Below are positions 54,050-64,000 of a stretch of 64,000 nt of DNA, piece by piece. Location of the stretch: NCBI RefSeq assembly GCF_024385605.1, contig NZ_JANFOJ010000001.1:310001-374000 (forward strand), read 5' to 3'. A program made the translations under genes and the position numbers. The notes beneath the pieces are model-generated. The model was not told the DNA's origin and made no database searches. It was given only the letters and a program-made list of their open reading frames with translations. The stretch's first letter is position 1; each line of letters begins with the position of its first letter. Origin of the DNA: Sporolactobacillus sp. STSJ-5. Its GTDB lineage: Bacteria; Bacillota; Bacilli; Bacillales; Sporolactobacillaceae.

Positions 54050-55476
54050 TTGACCGTCACCATCCTTTCCTTTCCCGTTTCCGCGAATACTTTCCCGGGA
54101 TTCATGATTCCTTGAGGATCAATCGATTGTTTGATTCCGCGCATCACGTCAAGACCAGCTTTTCCAAGTTTCCATTCCAAATAAGGAGCCTTGGTCGCGC
54201 CAACACCATGTTCGCCGGTTAAGGTTCCGCCCAGCTCAATTGCACGCTCAAAGATCTCCGCAAAAGCCTCCTCCACTCGCTTCATTTCTTCCTCATCTCG
54301 GGCATCGGTAAGACAAGTCGGATGAAGATTTCCATCACCGGCATGGCCGAATGTTGAAATACGCACCCTATACTTTTGAGCAACTTCAGTAATTGCACGC
54401 ACCATTGCAGCGATCTCAGATCGTGGAACCGTAGCATCCTCCAGAATTGTTGTCGGCTTTAATCGGGCAAGTGCACTTAATGCCGAACGCCGTGCCGTCG
54501 CAAGCTCTTCCGCCTCTTCATCAGAAGTAGCAAGCCGGACATCGACTGCTTGCTCTTCTCGGCAGATTTCTGCTATTTTATGAATATCACGATCTACAAT
54601 TTCCTTTGGACCGTCTTGCACAATAAGTAAAATCGCTTTAACATTCGTCGGCAGTCCAATGTGAGCAAATTCCTCCACAGCTCGAATGGTATCCTGGTCA
54701 AGAAATTCCAAAGTCACCGGAATCATCTTGTTCGATATAATGGCTGAAACAGATCGCCCGGCAGCTTCAATATCTTGATACAAGGCCAGAATTGTCTTTT
54801 GCGACTCCGGCTTCGGAATCAATTTTAGCGTTGCTTCCGTGATGACACCCAGCGTTCCTTCTGATCCGACAAACAGATGCGTCAAATCATAGCCTGCTAC
54901 ATCCTTGGTCAGCTTACCGCCCGTGCGAATCAATTCTCCGTTCGGAAGCGCAACTTGGAGCGCCATGACATAATCCTTTGTAACGCCGTACTTCAAGCCG
55001 CGCAGTCCGCCGGAATTTTCTGCAAGGTTACCGCCAATCGTCGAAATCTTCATTGAACTCGGATCTGGCGGATAAAAAAGATCTTCTTTTTCGACGAGAT
55101 CGGATATCGTTTTCGTAATTGTACCCGGCTGAACGGTAATCGTTAAATTTTCTTTATCAAGTTCAAGAATGTTATTCAGATACTTCATGAGCAGGACGAC
55201 TCCGCCTTTTAACGGACAGGTATCGGCACATAGATTCGTCCCGGATCCACGCGTATACACGGGTGTCGACGTCTCACTGCAGAGTTTCAGAATCTCTGCA
55301 ATTTCTTCAGCTGTGCGCGGAGAAACAACAAAATCCGGAAGCGCTTGAAAATTAGGCGTTGCATCATAAGAATAGACCAGTCTCCCGCTCGTCGAATCAT
55401 CCACATTTTCACTGCCCGTAATTTCCATCAGCTGTTCCTTTAATTTGTTGAGTTTCTTTTCTAGCTTTGACGTCAT
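54046..55476 (-). CDS. glcD: Glycolate oxidase FAD-linked subunit
   Basis: 476 aa flavoprotein of the FAD_binding_4/VAO type. FAD-binding features are VYTRGSGTNLCADT, DPSSMKISTIGGNLAENSGG (in part) and VGSEGTLGVITEATLKL. The C-terminal substrate domain holds FGHAGDGNLHP and TGEHGVG. Oxidises a 2-hydroxyacid such as glycolate or lactate. GGGGG precedes the ATG by 7 nt. No GlcE gene is present; Bacillus also has only D and F. A cre-like site overlaps the promoter region. Confidence 0.93.
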   Translation of the reverse strand: MTSKLEKKLNKLKEQLMEITGSENVDDSTSGRLVYSYDATPNFQALPDFVVSPRTAEEIAEILKLCSETSTPVYTRGSGTNLCADTCPLKGGVVLLMKYLNNILELDKENLTITVQPGTITKTISDLVEKEDLFYPPDPSSMKISTIGGNLAENSGGLRGLKYGVTKDYVMALQVALPNGELIRTGGKLTKDVAGYDLTHLFVGSEGTLGVITEATLKLIPKPESQKTILALYQDIEAAGRSVSAIISNKMIPVTLEFLDQDTIRAVEEFAHIGLPTNVKAILLIVQDGPKEIVDRDIHKIAEICREEQAVDVRLATSDEEAEELATARRSALSALARLKPTTILEDATVPRSEIAAMVRAITEVAQKYRVRISTFGHAGDGNLHPTCLTDARDEEEMKRVEEAFAEIFERAIELGGTLTGEHGVGATKAPYLEWKLGKAGLDVMRGIKQSIDPQGIMNPGKVFAETGKERMVTVK

Positions 55477-55511
55477 CTTCGACCCCCGATCTATTAATCA
55501 CAGTCCAAAAA

Positions 55512-55525
55512 AGTAAACGCTTTCT
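55512..55525. promoter_or_regulatory. Possible cre upstream of glcD
   Basis: AGTAAACGCTTTCT matches the inner ten positions of the cre consensus and misses only the two outer bases. It lies about 10 nt downstream of a TATAAT box (minus strand), where CcpA could block transcription. Confidence 0.4.
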
Positions 55526-55599
55526 TATTATCTATTATAATTATTTAATGGACATTATTCTATTATTAGCATTTAAAATTATGCCACAGCCTTTGTACT

Positions 55600-55648
55600 G
55601 AAAAAAAAGACAGTTTGAAAATTCATATTTGAACTTTCGAACCGTCTT
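55600..55648 (-). terminator. Terminator of csoR-copA-copZ
   Basis: Long stem (AAGACAGTTTGAAA region 55608-55621 with 55634-55648, with G-U pairs) and an eight-T run on the minus strand. Confidence 0.9.
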
Positions 55649-55711
55649 TGGCTAATACAGCTATTCAATTATTGATTAAGTAATCTCTCGAAGTTTATGC
55701 ACCAAATGACA

Positions 55712-55921
55712 TTATTTTGCAACATCGTAGCCCTGGTCTTCAACAGCATCTTTCATTTCCGTGAACCCGACTTTTGCCTCGTCATAAGTGACATCTACTT
55801 TTCCGCTTGTCAAATCTACGTCTACTGCAGAAACACCATCGAGCTGCTTCAATGCACCGGTTACTGCCATTTTACAGTGACCACAGCTCATTCCTTTAAC
55901 TTCCAATACACGTTCTGCCAT
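55712..55921 (-). CDS. copZ: Copper chaperone CopZ
   Basis: 69 aa HMA domain with the Cu(I)-binding motif GMSCGHC near the N-terminus. It carries Cu(I) in the cytoplasm to CopA. Excellent RBS (AAGGAGGTG) before ATG. Last gene of the csoR-copA-copZ unit, 34 nt after copA. Confidence 0.97.
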   Translation of the reverse strand: MAERVLEVKGMSCGHCKMAVTGALKQLDGVSAVDVDLTSGKVDVTYDEAKVGFTEMKDAVEDQGYDVAK

Positions 55922-55955
55922 TCTGTATTCACCTCCTTAAAAAGTAAGTATCAAA

Positions 55956-58367
55956 TCAGATTTTCACCCGTTTCAAGCGCAGGCTGTTCGACACGACTGA
56001 TACAGAACTGAACGCCATCGCTGCTCCGGCAACCCAGGGAGCAAGCAGACCGAGCGCGGCAACCGGAATGCCGATTGTATTGTAGAAAAGCGCCCAGAAT
56101 AGGTTTTGTCTGATATTGCGCATCGTCTTCTTGCTCAGATCCAGCGCTTTTGCTACGTGAGTCAATTCGCCGCCGACCAAAGTAATGTCTGCTGCCTCAA
56201 TGGCAACATCCGTACCGCTCCCGATCGCCATGCCGATATCAGCTAAAGCAAGAGCAGGTGCGTCATTTATTCCGTCGCCAACCATTGCCACACGCAGTCC
56301 TTGTTTTTGCAGTTCACGCACTTTTTTTGCCTTATCCTCGGGAAGTACTTCAGCGAATACGTGATCAATTCCAACCTTCTTTGCGATCGCTTCAGCCGTT
56401 CGCTGATTATCGCCGGTAACCATATAAACGCTTAATCCGCGCGCCTTCAGTCCTTGAATAGCCGAGACTGATGATTCCTTAATGGTATCTGCAACAGCAA
56501 CCAATGCTTGTAGTTTTCCGTCAACCGCAACGAACATAACTGTCTTACCGTCCGACTCTAATCGAAGTGTGTCATCCAAAGCTTGGTGATACTCAATTTT
56601 ATTTTGATTCATCAAACGACGTGTACCAATTACGACCGACTTGCCATCTGCTGACGCAGTGACTCCGGATCCGGTATGTGCCTCAAAATGAGTTACGATC
56701 GGCCATTGTTCACTTTGATAAGCGGCGACAACTGCATTGGCTAAAGGATGCTCGCTTGTTTTCTCGGCCGCTGCAGCAAGCATAAGTACGTCTTCTTTTT
56801 CTAAGTCACCGAAAAGAACAACATCGGTTACCTCTGGTTTTCCTTTTGTGATCGTTCCTGTCTTATCAAAGATTACAGACTGCAAATTTTGCGTGGTTTC
56901 CAAATATTCGCCACCCTTAAAAAGAATGCCCTGTTCTGCAGCTTTTCCGGTACCGACCATAATGGACGTTGGCGTTGCAAGTCCCAAAGCACACGGGCAA
57001 GCAATCACAAGCACACTGATCGCAGCTGCCAGTGCAGTATCCCATTGACCGGGCTGAATGGCAGCGATCCATACAACGAAAACAAATAAGGCAATGACCA
57101 GAACAATCGGTACGAAAATACCGGAAATATTGTCGGCCAGCCGCTGAATCGGTGCTTTAGAGCCCTGGGCCTCCTCGACAATGCGTACGATTCCTGCAAG
57201 TGCCGTGTCCTTGCCGACTTTTTCAGCTTTCATGACAAATGAACCGGTTGTATTCACTGTAGCACCGATTAATTGATCACCGGAACGTTTCATGATTGGC
57301 AGAGATTCACCGGTAATCATTGATTCGTCAACCGCGGATTCTCCGTCAACAAGGACTCCGTCAACCGGAATCTTTTCACCCGGTCGAACGCGAAGCAAAT
57401 CTCCGCTTTTAACCTGATCAATTGGCACACGTTCTTCCGCACCGTCCACAATTTTCGCAGCATCCTTAGCCTGCAGATCCATCAGCTCCGTAATCGCCGC
57501 AGTCGTCTGCCGCTTCGCGAGCGTCTCCATGTATTTGCCAAGCAGTACCAACGTTATAAGGACAGCGCTTGTCTCAAAGTAGAGCTGCGGATGATGCAGT
57601 CCCGCAAATTGATAGCGGAACGTCTGAACAACGCTGTAAAAATAGGCGGCACTGGTTCCAAGTACAACGAGTACATCCATATTCGCACTTCGATTCAATA
57701 ACGCGCGTGCTCCTCCGTTATAAAACGGCCAGCCAATGTAAAATTGGACGATACTTGCAAGCACAAATTGAGTCCATGGATTCATAAACAGCATCGGAAA
57801 CGGTCCGTGATAAAACGGAAGGTGGCTCACCATCGTCAAGAGCAAAGGCAAGGACAAGACCGAAGACAAGATCAGCCGATTTCTTTTCCTTCGTATTTCT
57901 TTAGCTTTCCCATCATTTTCAACCTCTTGTTTTAATACCGCTTTATAACCAAGCTTGCGAATCTTCTCAAACATATTCTCAGGCTCAATAAAACCGGGCT
58001 GATAGTAAACAGTGGCGGATTCCGTTGCCAGGTTTACCGCAGCAGAAATAATGCCCGGCAGACGTTTCAAGCCTTTCTCAATACGTGCTGCGCAAGCCGC
58101 ACACGTCATACCCGTAATCGCCAGATCAACACGCTCGCTCGCAACCCCGTAACCAAGCTTCTCAATTTTCTCAGCGATTTCGACCGGTTTGATCTGTTGA
58201 TCATCATAATCAACTTTCGCCTTCTCCAATGCTAAATTCACATTTGCAGCAACGCCGTTCATCCGGTTCAGACCACGCTCGATCCTGTTGGCGCAGGCGG
58301 CACATGTCATACCGTAATTCCTATATGTGCTACTTTCTTCATCGCTGTCTCCCCTTTCTTCCGACAT
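55956..58367 (-). CDS. copA: Copper-exporting P1B-ATPase CopA (N-terminus affected by an apparent frameshift)
   Basis: 803 aa as read from 58367. Two HMA domains ([10 protein letters not shown] and [10 protein letters not shown]) and eight TM helices are present. Cu-site ACPCALG, phosphorylation motif [11 protein letters not shown], actuator TGES and hinge GDGINDAP are intact. The first 19 residues ([18 protein letters not shown]) are not CopA-like and this ATG has no RBS. In another frame ATG at 58342, 6 nt after AAAGGGGAG, gives [10 protein letters not shown], the normal CopA start, then hits TGA exactly where one missing G (near 58312) would restore GMTCAAC. The rest of the gene is intact. 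Either a real mutation or a base error. Confidence 0.95.
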   Translation of the reverse strand: MSEERGDSDEESSTYRNYGMTCAACANRIERGLNRMNGVAANVNLALEKAKVDYDDQQIKPVEIAEKIEKLGYGVASERVDLAITGMTCAACAARIEKGLKRLPGIISAAVNLATESATVYYQPGFIEPENMFEKIRKLGYKAVLKQEVENDGKAKEIRRKRNRLILSSVLSLPLLLTMVSHLPFYHGPFPMLFMNPWTQFVLASIVQFYIGWPFYNGGARALLNRSANMDVLVVLGTSAAYFYSVVQTFRYQFAGLHHPQLYFETSAVLITLVLLGKYMETLAKRQTTAAITELMDLQAKDAAKIVDGAEERVPIDQVKSGDLLRVRPGEKIPVDGVLVDGESAVDESMITGESLPIMKRSGDQLIGATVNTTGSFVMKAEKVGKDTALAGIVRIVEEAQGSKAPIQRLADNISGIFVPIVLVIALFVFVVWIAAIQPGQWDTALAAAISVLVIACPCALGLATPTSIMVGTGKAAEQGILFKGGEYLETTQNLQSVIFDKTGTITKGKPEVTDVVLFGDLEKEDVLMLAAAAEKTSEHPLANAVVAAYQSEQWPIVTHFEAHTGSGVTASADGKSVVIGTRRLMNQNKIEYHQALDDTLRLESDGKTVMFVAVDGKLQALVAVADTIKESSVSAIQGLKARGLSVYMVTGDNQRTAEAIAKKVGIDHVFAEVLPEDKAKKVRELQKQGLRVAMVGDGINDAPALALADIGMAIGSGTDVAIEAADITLVGGELTHVAKALDLSKKTMRNIRQNLFWALFYNTIGIPVAALGLLAPWVAGAAMAFSSVSVVSNSLRLKRVKI

Positions 58368-58370
58368 GAC

Positions 58371-58721
58371 TTATTTAAAATGCTTCAATACTTTTAACAA
58401 TTCATTGATCTGTTCATCGCCATGCCCTTCTTCAATAGCCTTGGCGACACATGATTTCGTGTGGCGCTCAAGTATTGAAAAACCGATTTTTTGCAGAGCA
58501 GCCTGTACTGCGGAAAGTTGGATGAGAATGTCGACACAATACCGATCGTCTTCTACCATCTTTTCGATGCCGCGTACCTGCCCTTCCACACGTTTCAGTC
58601 GATTGGCAATCTTGCGTTTCTCGTCGGAGGTTCTTGGAACAAGCGGTACGCGTTCTTCTGAATGGTTTGCATGTTTCAAGGAATCATCCGCGCATGTACA
58701 GTGTTTCTTATATTCTTCCAT
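58371..58721 (-). CDS. csoR: Copper-sensing repressor CsoR
   Basis: 116 aa all-helical repressor; Cu(I) binding releases it from the cop promoter. The Cys-His-Cys ligands are in DRYCVDIL, ERHTKSC (Cys about 62, His and Cys about 87-91). Conserved IANRLKRVEGQVRGIEKMVE forms the DNA-binding helices. The N-terminus has an extra Cys/His-rich stretch (HCTCADDSLKHANH) that might bind metal too. First gene of the unit; the operator is just upstream. Confidence 0.95.
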   Translation of the reverse strand: MEEYKKHCTCADDSLKHANHSEERVPLVPRTSDEKRKIANRLKRVEGQVRGIEKMVEDDRYCVDILIQLSAVQAALQKIGFSILERHTKSCVAKAIEEGHGDEQINELLKVLKHFK

Positions 58722-58742
58722 GAAAGATCCCCTCCAAAATCC

Positions 58743-58770
58743 ATTATACCCTTAGGGGGTATTTAATCAA
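58743..58770 (-). promoter_or_regulatory. cop promoter with CsoR operator in its spacer
   Basis: TTGATT and TATAAT on the minus strand are 16 nt apart. The spacer and -10 hold ATACCC-5-GGGTAT, the GC-tract palindrome expected for CsoR (58746-58762). Bound CsoR would shut off the promoter directly. Confidence 0.9.
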
Positions 58771-58870
58771 GAAATTAATCCGAGCAATGGCAATCTGACT
58801 CGCTAACTTCTTCAAAGCGAACAAACTGTTGTCATGTATGTTCGAGTATTAAACGGCCAAATCATTATGT

Positions 58871-58909
58871 AAAAAGACGCCTCAAATTCAAAAGGATTTG
58901 AGACGCCTT
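58871..58909 (-). terminator. Terminator of glpD
   Basis: About 12-bp stem with two weak pairs (58876-58888 with 58896-58908 region) and five Ts on the minus strand, 20 nt past the glpD stop. Confidence 0.85.
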
Positions 58910-58928
58910 TGTCATGTGTTTTTATTCT

Positions 58929-60623
58929 TCAAACGATCTTCGTTTCGGAACCATCAGCAGTTACATTATATTGTGATGCTTCATTAAAAGATTTATTAAG
59001 TTCTTGAGCATACGCATTTTTTTGTTCATCCGACCAGTTAAGCTGATCTGACATAAAATTAATAATCGGTTGGGCTAATTGTTGTGCCATTTTAATAGAA
59101 AATAGGGTCATGCCGGAACGTCTTGTGAAATAATCCACGGGTGACAGGATCATTTCATATTGCAGCGCATATTGAACCGTTGCCAAAAGTGCGGGACTCA
59201 CTCCGTATTGCAGGGCGGCATCCCGATTTGACCGTATATAATCAAAGATCGTATCAATGTTCGTGCCGTATTTTTTCGCAAGTCTCTCTGCTTCTCGTTC
59301 GGTCAAACCAAGGGTGATTCCGTTCTTTGTTTGTTCCTGTGCATACTTTTTGTAGTGTGCGCCTCCGCCGAAATGACCACCGGACAACGCAACATGAGTG
59401 GTCTGGCATTGTGGATAAATTGTTCCGTTTTCGCGATGTAGCTGGCTGGTTACTTCATCAACCACGCGTTCAGCCATCTTACGGTAGCCGGTCAATTTGC
59501 CTCCCGCAATCGAAATCAATCCTGAATCTGAAATAAAAATTTCGTCTTTTCTCGAAATTTCCGAAGGTGACTTTCCCTCTTCCTGGATCAATGGGCGAAC
59601 CCCTGCCCAACTGGATTCCACATCGTCTGCAGTGAGATGTACGGAAGGGAACATGCCGTTAATGGCGGCAAGAATATAATCGCGATCCTCGGCTGTTGGT
59701 TTCGGATCAATTGGCCAACGTGAGTAAGTTGTATCGGTCGTTCCCGCATAAACTTTGCCTTCTCGAGGGATGACAAAAATCATCCGTTTATCGCCATTGG
59801 TTGTATCGAAATACACGGACTGTTTCATTGGAAAACGTTTGCCGTCAATAACGATATGAACACCTTTTGTCAAATGCAGGTGCTTGCCCTGCTTGGAATG
59901 ATCCTGTTCACGAATGGTATCCACCCATGGACCCGCCGCATTAACGATTTTCTTTGCAAAAATGCGGTAATCTTTCTTCGTCAGTTGATCAACGATACGA
60001 ACTCCGATCAGCTTCTTATCATGATCATAGATTAACTTTTCTACTTTCGCATAGTTAACGGCAAGCGCGCCGCGCTCTGATGCTTCCTTCATTGTCTCAA
60101 TCGTCAGCCGTGCGTCATCGGTACGATATTCCACATAGTAGCCACTCCCTTTTAACCCCTCTTTTTTCAAAAGCGGTTCTTTCTTCAACGTTTCATTACG
60201 GCTGAGCATGACGCGGCGTTCTTCGCGTTTCACTCCGGCTAGAAAATCATAAACCTTCAGACCAAGTGATGTGGAAAAGCGTCCGAATGTCCCATTTTTA
60301 TAGATTGGCAGCATCATCTTTTCCGGAGCAGTCACATGGGGGGCGTTCTCATAAACGATTGCCCGTTCTTTTCCTACTTCAGCAACAATCTTTACCTCAA
60401 ACTGTTTTAAATAGCGCAGTCCGCCGTGCACGAGCTTCGTTGAACGGCTGGACGTTCCGCCGGCAAAGTCCTGCATATCGGTTAAGCCTACTTTTAAACC
60501 GCGAACCGTTGCGTCAAGCGCAATACCCGCACCTGTAATCCCCCCGCCGATAATGAACAGATCCAGAACTTCACCAGCCATTTGATCCAGGATTTCATTT
60601 CTGTTAAATGATGATAACTTCAT
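58929..60623 (-). CDS. glpD: Aerobic glycerol-3-phosphate dehydrogenase
   Basis: 564 aa membrane-associated flavoenzyme that oxidises G3P to DHAP, passing electrons to quinone. N-terminal FAD site DLFIIGGGITGAGIALDA, then GGTSSRSTKLVHGGLRYLK and AGTTDTTYS in the substrate region; C-terminal Bacillus-type extension. ATG at 60623 has GGAGGG 9 nt upstream; the longer frame begins inside the leader terminator. Expression is likely governed by GlpP antitermination in that leader. Confidence 0.96.
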   Translation of the reverse strand: MKLSSFNRNEILDQMAGEVLDLFIIGGGITGAGIALDATVRGLKVGLTDMQDFAGGTSSRSTKLVHGGLRYLKQFEVKIVAEVGKERAIVYENAPHVTAPEKMMLPIYKNGTFGRFSTSLGLKVYDFLAGVKREERRVMLSRNETLKKEPLLKKEGLKGSGYYVEYRTDDARLTIETMKEASERGALAVNYAKVEKLIYDHDKKLIGVRIVDQLTKKDYRIFAKKIVNAAGPWVDTIREQDHSKQGKHLHLTKGVHIVIDGKRFPMKQSVYFDTTNGDKRMIFVIPREGKVYAGTTDTTYSRWPIDPKPTAEDRDYILAAINGMFPSVHLTADDVESSWAGVRPLIQEEGKSPSEISRKDEIFISDSGLISIAGGKLTGYRKMAERVVDEVTSQLHRENGTIYPQCQTTHVALSGGHFGGGAHYKKYAQEQTKNGITLGLTEREAERLAKKYGTNIDTIFDYIRSNRDAALQYGVSPALLATVQYALQYEMILSPVDYFTRRSGMTLFSIKMAQQLAQPIINFMSDQLNWSDEQKNAYAQELNKSFNEASQYNVTADGSETKIV

Positions 60624-60688
60624 TTTATATTCCCTCCAATTATAATTTTTTATCTCACAATGAATCCGATGAGCTATAAGTAATTGAA

Positions 60689-60754
60689 AAGACCACAAAT
60701 ACACCTCCAAATCATCTGAACACGACTAATGCTTCGGCTGTGTACTGTGGTCTT
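60689..60754 (-). promoter_or_regulatory. glpD leader terminator, probable GlpP target
   Basis: AAGACCACA (60746-60754 side on minus) pairs with TGTGGTCTT (60689-60697) around a long structured loop with an inner GTGTA/TACAC helix; TTTTC follows. It lies between the promoter and the gene, the place where G3P-activated GlpP allows read-through in B. subtilis. GlpP is encoded at the right edge of the window. Confidence 0.7.
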
Positions 60755-60773
60755 ATGCCCTTTTCATGACCTG

Positions 60774-60801
60774 TTATTAACTTTTATTATGCAGTACTCA
60801 A
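60774..60801 (-). promoter_or_regulatory. Probable promoter of glpD
   Basis: TTGAGT and TAATAA on the minus strand, 16 nt apart, directly after the glpK stop. Confidence 0.5.
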
Positions 60802-60804
60802 AAA

Positions 60805-62310
<1,506 letters not shown>

Positions 62311-62394
62311 TCAATTGTTAATCATTCTTCTCTGTTAATGGGCCGTCATGTGTCGCAAATCTATCCGCTAAATGTTGGTCCATCATGATAAACA

Positions 62395-63237
62395 TTAGAA
62401 ATTATTTTCTAATGAAGTATTAATTATCTCATTCGAATTAAGCAGTCGATGGCGCTTCTCAGCGATCAGCGAACCGGCAATGACGACGAGGATGATAGCT
62501 GCACCGATCCAAAAGGCAAGAGTTTGATGTCCAAGAAAGAAGGCTTGATAGAATAACGCGCCGAAAACACCGCCGATTACTGGCCCAACAATCGGTATCC
62601 ATGCGTATCCCCAATTTGATCCGCCTTTCCCTTGAATCGGAAGAAGCGCGTGAGCAAGCCGCGGAGCAAAGTCTCTGGCAGGATTAATAGCATAACCGGT
62701 CGTGCCTCCAAGTGCCATGCCAATAACCACAATCAGAAATCCAACAATTAATGGATTCAAACCATGCGCAAATTGATTCGCACCAATCGATAGAATGGCG
62801 ACAACAAGAAGAAACGTACCGATGATTTCGCTAAGCAGGTTTGCCCAACTTTGTCTGATTGCCGGACCCGTGCAAAAAACTCCGAGTTTAACTGCCGGAT
62901 CCTTCGTTCCTCCCCAATGGGGCAAATAGTGCAAATAAACAACACATGCCCCGAGAAAACCTCCGATCATCTGAGCGCTGATATACACAGGCACTTCCTT
63001 CCATGGGAATTCGCCAATTGCCGCAAGTCCAAGTGTCAGTGCAGGATTCAAATGTGCGCCGCTGAATTGACCGACCGAGTAAGCGCCGATGGCAACAGCA
63101 AGCCCCCACCCGAATGTGATGACAATCCACCCGGAATTTTTTGCATAAGATTTCGTCAGATTGACACCCGCACAGACACCGTCCCCGAGAATAATTAAGA
63201 TCATCGTGCCAATTAACTCGCCAAGAAAACCGGACAT
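62395..63237 (-). CDS. glpF: Glycerol facilitator GlpF
   Basis: 280 aa aquaglyceroporin (MIP family) with six TM helices. The two pore motifs are HLNPALT and NPARDFAPR; the second has Asp after the Arg, as in glycerol channels. ATG at 63237 has AAAGGTGG 8 nt upstream; the GTG four codons earlier is part of that RBS. A small AT hairpin overlaps the stop (62394-62415). Confidence 0.96.
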   Translation of the reverse strand: MSGFLGELIGTMILIILGDGVCAGVNLTKSYAKNSGWIVITFGWGLAVAIGAYSVGQFSGAHLNPALTLGLAAIGEFPWKEVPVYISAQMIGGFLGACVVYLHYLPHWGGTKDPAVKLGVFCTGPAIRQSWANLLSEIIGTFLLVVAILSIGANQFAHGLNPLIVGFLIVVIGMALGGTTGYAINPARDFAPRLAHALLPIQGKGGSNWGYAWIPIVGPVIGGVFGALFYQAFFLGHQTLAFWIGAAIILVVIAGSLIAEKRHRLLNSNEIINTSLENNF

Positions 63238-63299
63238 GCCAACGACCACCTTTTAGCTGAAATTCAAGTCAAAAGTTACGATTTCCGCCACCATAAGAC

Positions 63300-63357
63300 A
63301 ATAAAAATCCACGACAAGCAATTACGGGCAAACGAAAACCCGCGTTCCTGCGTGGAT
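63300..63357 (-). promoter_or_regulatory. glpFK leader terminator, probable GlpP target
   Basis: ATCCACG/CGTGGAT stem (63307-63313 with 63351-63357) enclosing a second GCGGG/CCCGT helix, followed on the minus strand by TTTTTATT. It stands 60 nt before glpF and must be read through for expression. Confidence 0.8.
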
Positions 63358-63401
63358 GATCCAATCTCATATCCGTGGCTTTACATTAACTTGATAGCTC
63401 T

Positions 63402-63430
63402 ATGGTAATCGCTAATGTAAGCGCTGTCAA
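63402..63430 (-). promoter_or_regulatory. glpFK promoter with a perfect cre over the -35
   Basis: TTGACA and TACCAT on the minus strand, 17 nt apart. TGTAAGCGCTGTCA (63416-63429) fits the cre consensus TGWAANCGNTNWCA at all fixed positions and covers the -35 box, so CcpA should repress glycerol uptake when glucose is present. Confidence 0.85.
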
Positions 63431-63490
63431 TAAATTGTCACAAAAAATATAAATTTTGTTCACAATTATCTTGGTGAAATGATAATTCAA

Positions 63491-64000
63491 TTAATGTATT
63501 TTGTTGATTTCCGTGGAATGCCACAGTTCTGATCTTGAGGTTGAAATCGCCGCAGCTCCCGCTTTAAATGCTCTCTGTGCATCTTGAGCCGTGCGGATCA
63601 GCCCGCCGGCAATGACAGGCACGTGCACCTTCTGAATGACTTCGTGGATTAATTCTGGAATGATGCCCGGCAACAGTTCTACCATGTCCGGCTTAACGTG
63701 TTCGAACAGACGATAACCGGTCTCCATGGAACGCGAATCAAGCAGAAACATGCGCTGGATTGTAATCAATCCACGTTTTTTCCCCATTTCGAGCATATTA
63801 CTCCGTGTTGAAATGATGCCGTAGGGACGAATCTGTTGACAGACGAATTCAGCTGCCGCCAAATCATTTTTTAACCCTTGAATTAAATCTGCGTGAACAA
63901 ATAGTTGCTTGTTTGCCTGTTTCCCCATCCGAACCATTGTGCTGATTAATGATATATGACTGTCCAAAACAATGATCTGACGAAAAGGGAGACTCAATAA
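63491..64000 (-). CDS. glpP: Glycerol uptake operon antiterminator GlpP (5' end missing)
   Basis: The last 170 residues of GlpP; the frame is open across the right edge, so the start lies outside the window. B. subtilis GlpP is about 192 aa, so some 20-25 residues are missing. Motifs: VHADLIQGLKNDLAAAEF, GIISTRSNML, VELLPGIIPELI, PVIAGGLIRT. GlpP binds G3P and the glp leader RNAs, preventing early termination and stabilising glpD mRNA. Next to glpFK, as in B. subtilis. Confidence 0.95.
   Translation of the reverse strand, partial: LLSLPFRQIIVLDSHISLISTMVRMGKQANKQLFVHADLIQGLKNDLAAAEFVCQQIRPYGIISTRSNMLEMGKKRGLITIQRMFLLDSRSMETGYRLFEHVKPDMVELLPGIIPELIHEVIQKVHVPVIAGGLIRTAQDAQRAFKAGAAAISTSRSELWHSTEINKIH

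Overview
The window looks like chromosome from a low-to-mid G+C, endospore-forming member of the Bacillales. Evidence for sporulation includes an alpha/beta-type small acid-soluble spore protein, a GerW/YtfJ protein, a GerA-type germinant receptor operon, RefZ and a candidate sigma-K-controlled gene. Gene content and order resemble the 'yt' region of Bacillus subtilis (ytfIJ, thiI-nifZ, ezrA, refZ, rpsD, ccpA-ytxHG, murC-sftA-ytpRQ, trmB-ytmP, ytgP, leuS, ytqA-ytpB, metK-pckA-ytkD). A histidine operon, wall teichoic acid export, copper resistance and glycerol genes are interleaved with these. A Sporolactobacillaceae-like genome is my guess, but this cannot be proved from the window. There are no rRNA or tRNA genes, phage genes, insertion sequences or CRISPR arrays.

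Layout. 0.1-1.3 kb: spore genes ytfJ and ytfI. 1.3-8.0 kb: an eight-gene histidine operon (hisZGDBHAF-IE) with start/stop overlaps, a sigma-A promoter and a terminator; hisC and hisJ are absent. 8.1-13.6 kb: ssp, thiI/nifZ (tRNA thiolation), ezrA and refZ (FtsZ control). 13.7-18.0 kb, + strand: fRMsr, rpsD with a structured leader, and a class A PBP. 18.1-26.3 kb, - strand: ccpA, ytxH, ytxG, murC, sftA, ytpR, ytpQ and a DUF84 NTPase. 26.5-30.2 kb: a PepSY-like protein, trmB, a phosphotransferase, a NERD-like protein and thpR. 30.5-32.7 kb, + strand: a cysteine-synthase homologue, ytzE and a proline-rich probable coat protein. 32.8-40.3 kb: the lipid II flippase ytgP, a GC-rich interspersed repeat, T-box-controlled leuS, ytqA and ytpB. 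40.4-44.3 kb: S-box-controlled metK, CcpN-box pckA and ytkD. 44.3-45.0 kb: a gap holding an FbpA-like small gene and a possible small RNA. 45.0-50.8 kb: tagGH and a ger operon preceded by a two-TM small protein. 50.9-55.5 kb: small proteins, a GNAT enzyme and glcDF. 55.7-58.8 kb: csoR-copA-copZ. 58.9-64.0 kb: glpD, glpK, glpF and the 5'-truncated glpP.

How it fits together. CcpA is encoded here and its probable targets lie here too: a perfect cre overlaps the glpF promoter, and weaker cre-like sites precede glcD and the 44.7 kb intergenic region. Gluconeogenesis (pckA) carries a match to the CcpN box. Glycerol genes have leader terminators of the kind GlpP controls. Copper export is autoregulated by CsoR through an operator lying between the -35 and -10 boxes.

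The least expected observations are an apparent 1-nt frameshift at the start of copA, a translationally coupled micro-ORF in front of the FbpA-like gene, a possible CcpA-linked small RNA, and a two-TM candidate D subunit ahead of the germinant receptor.
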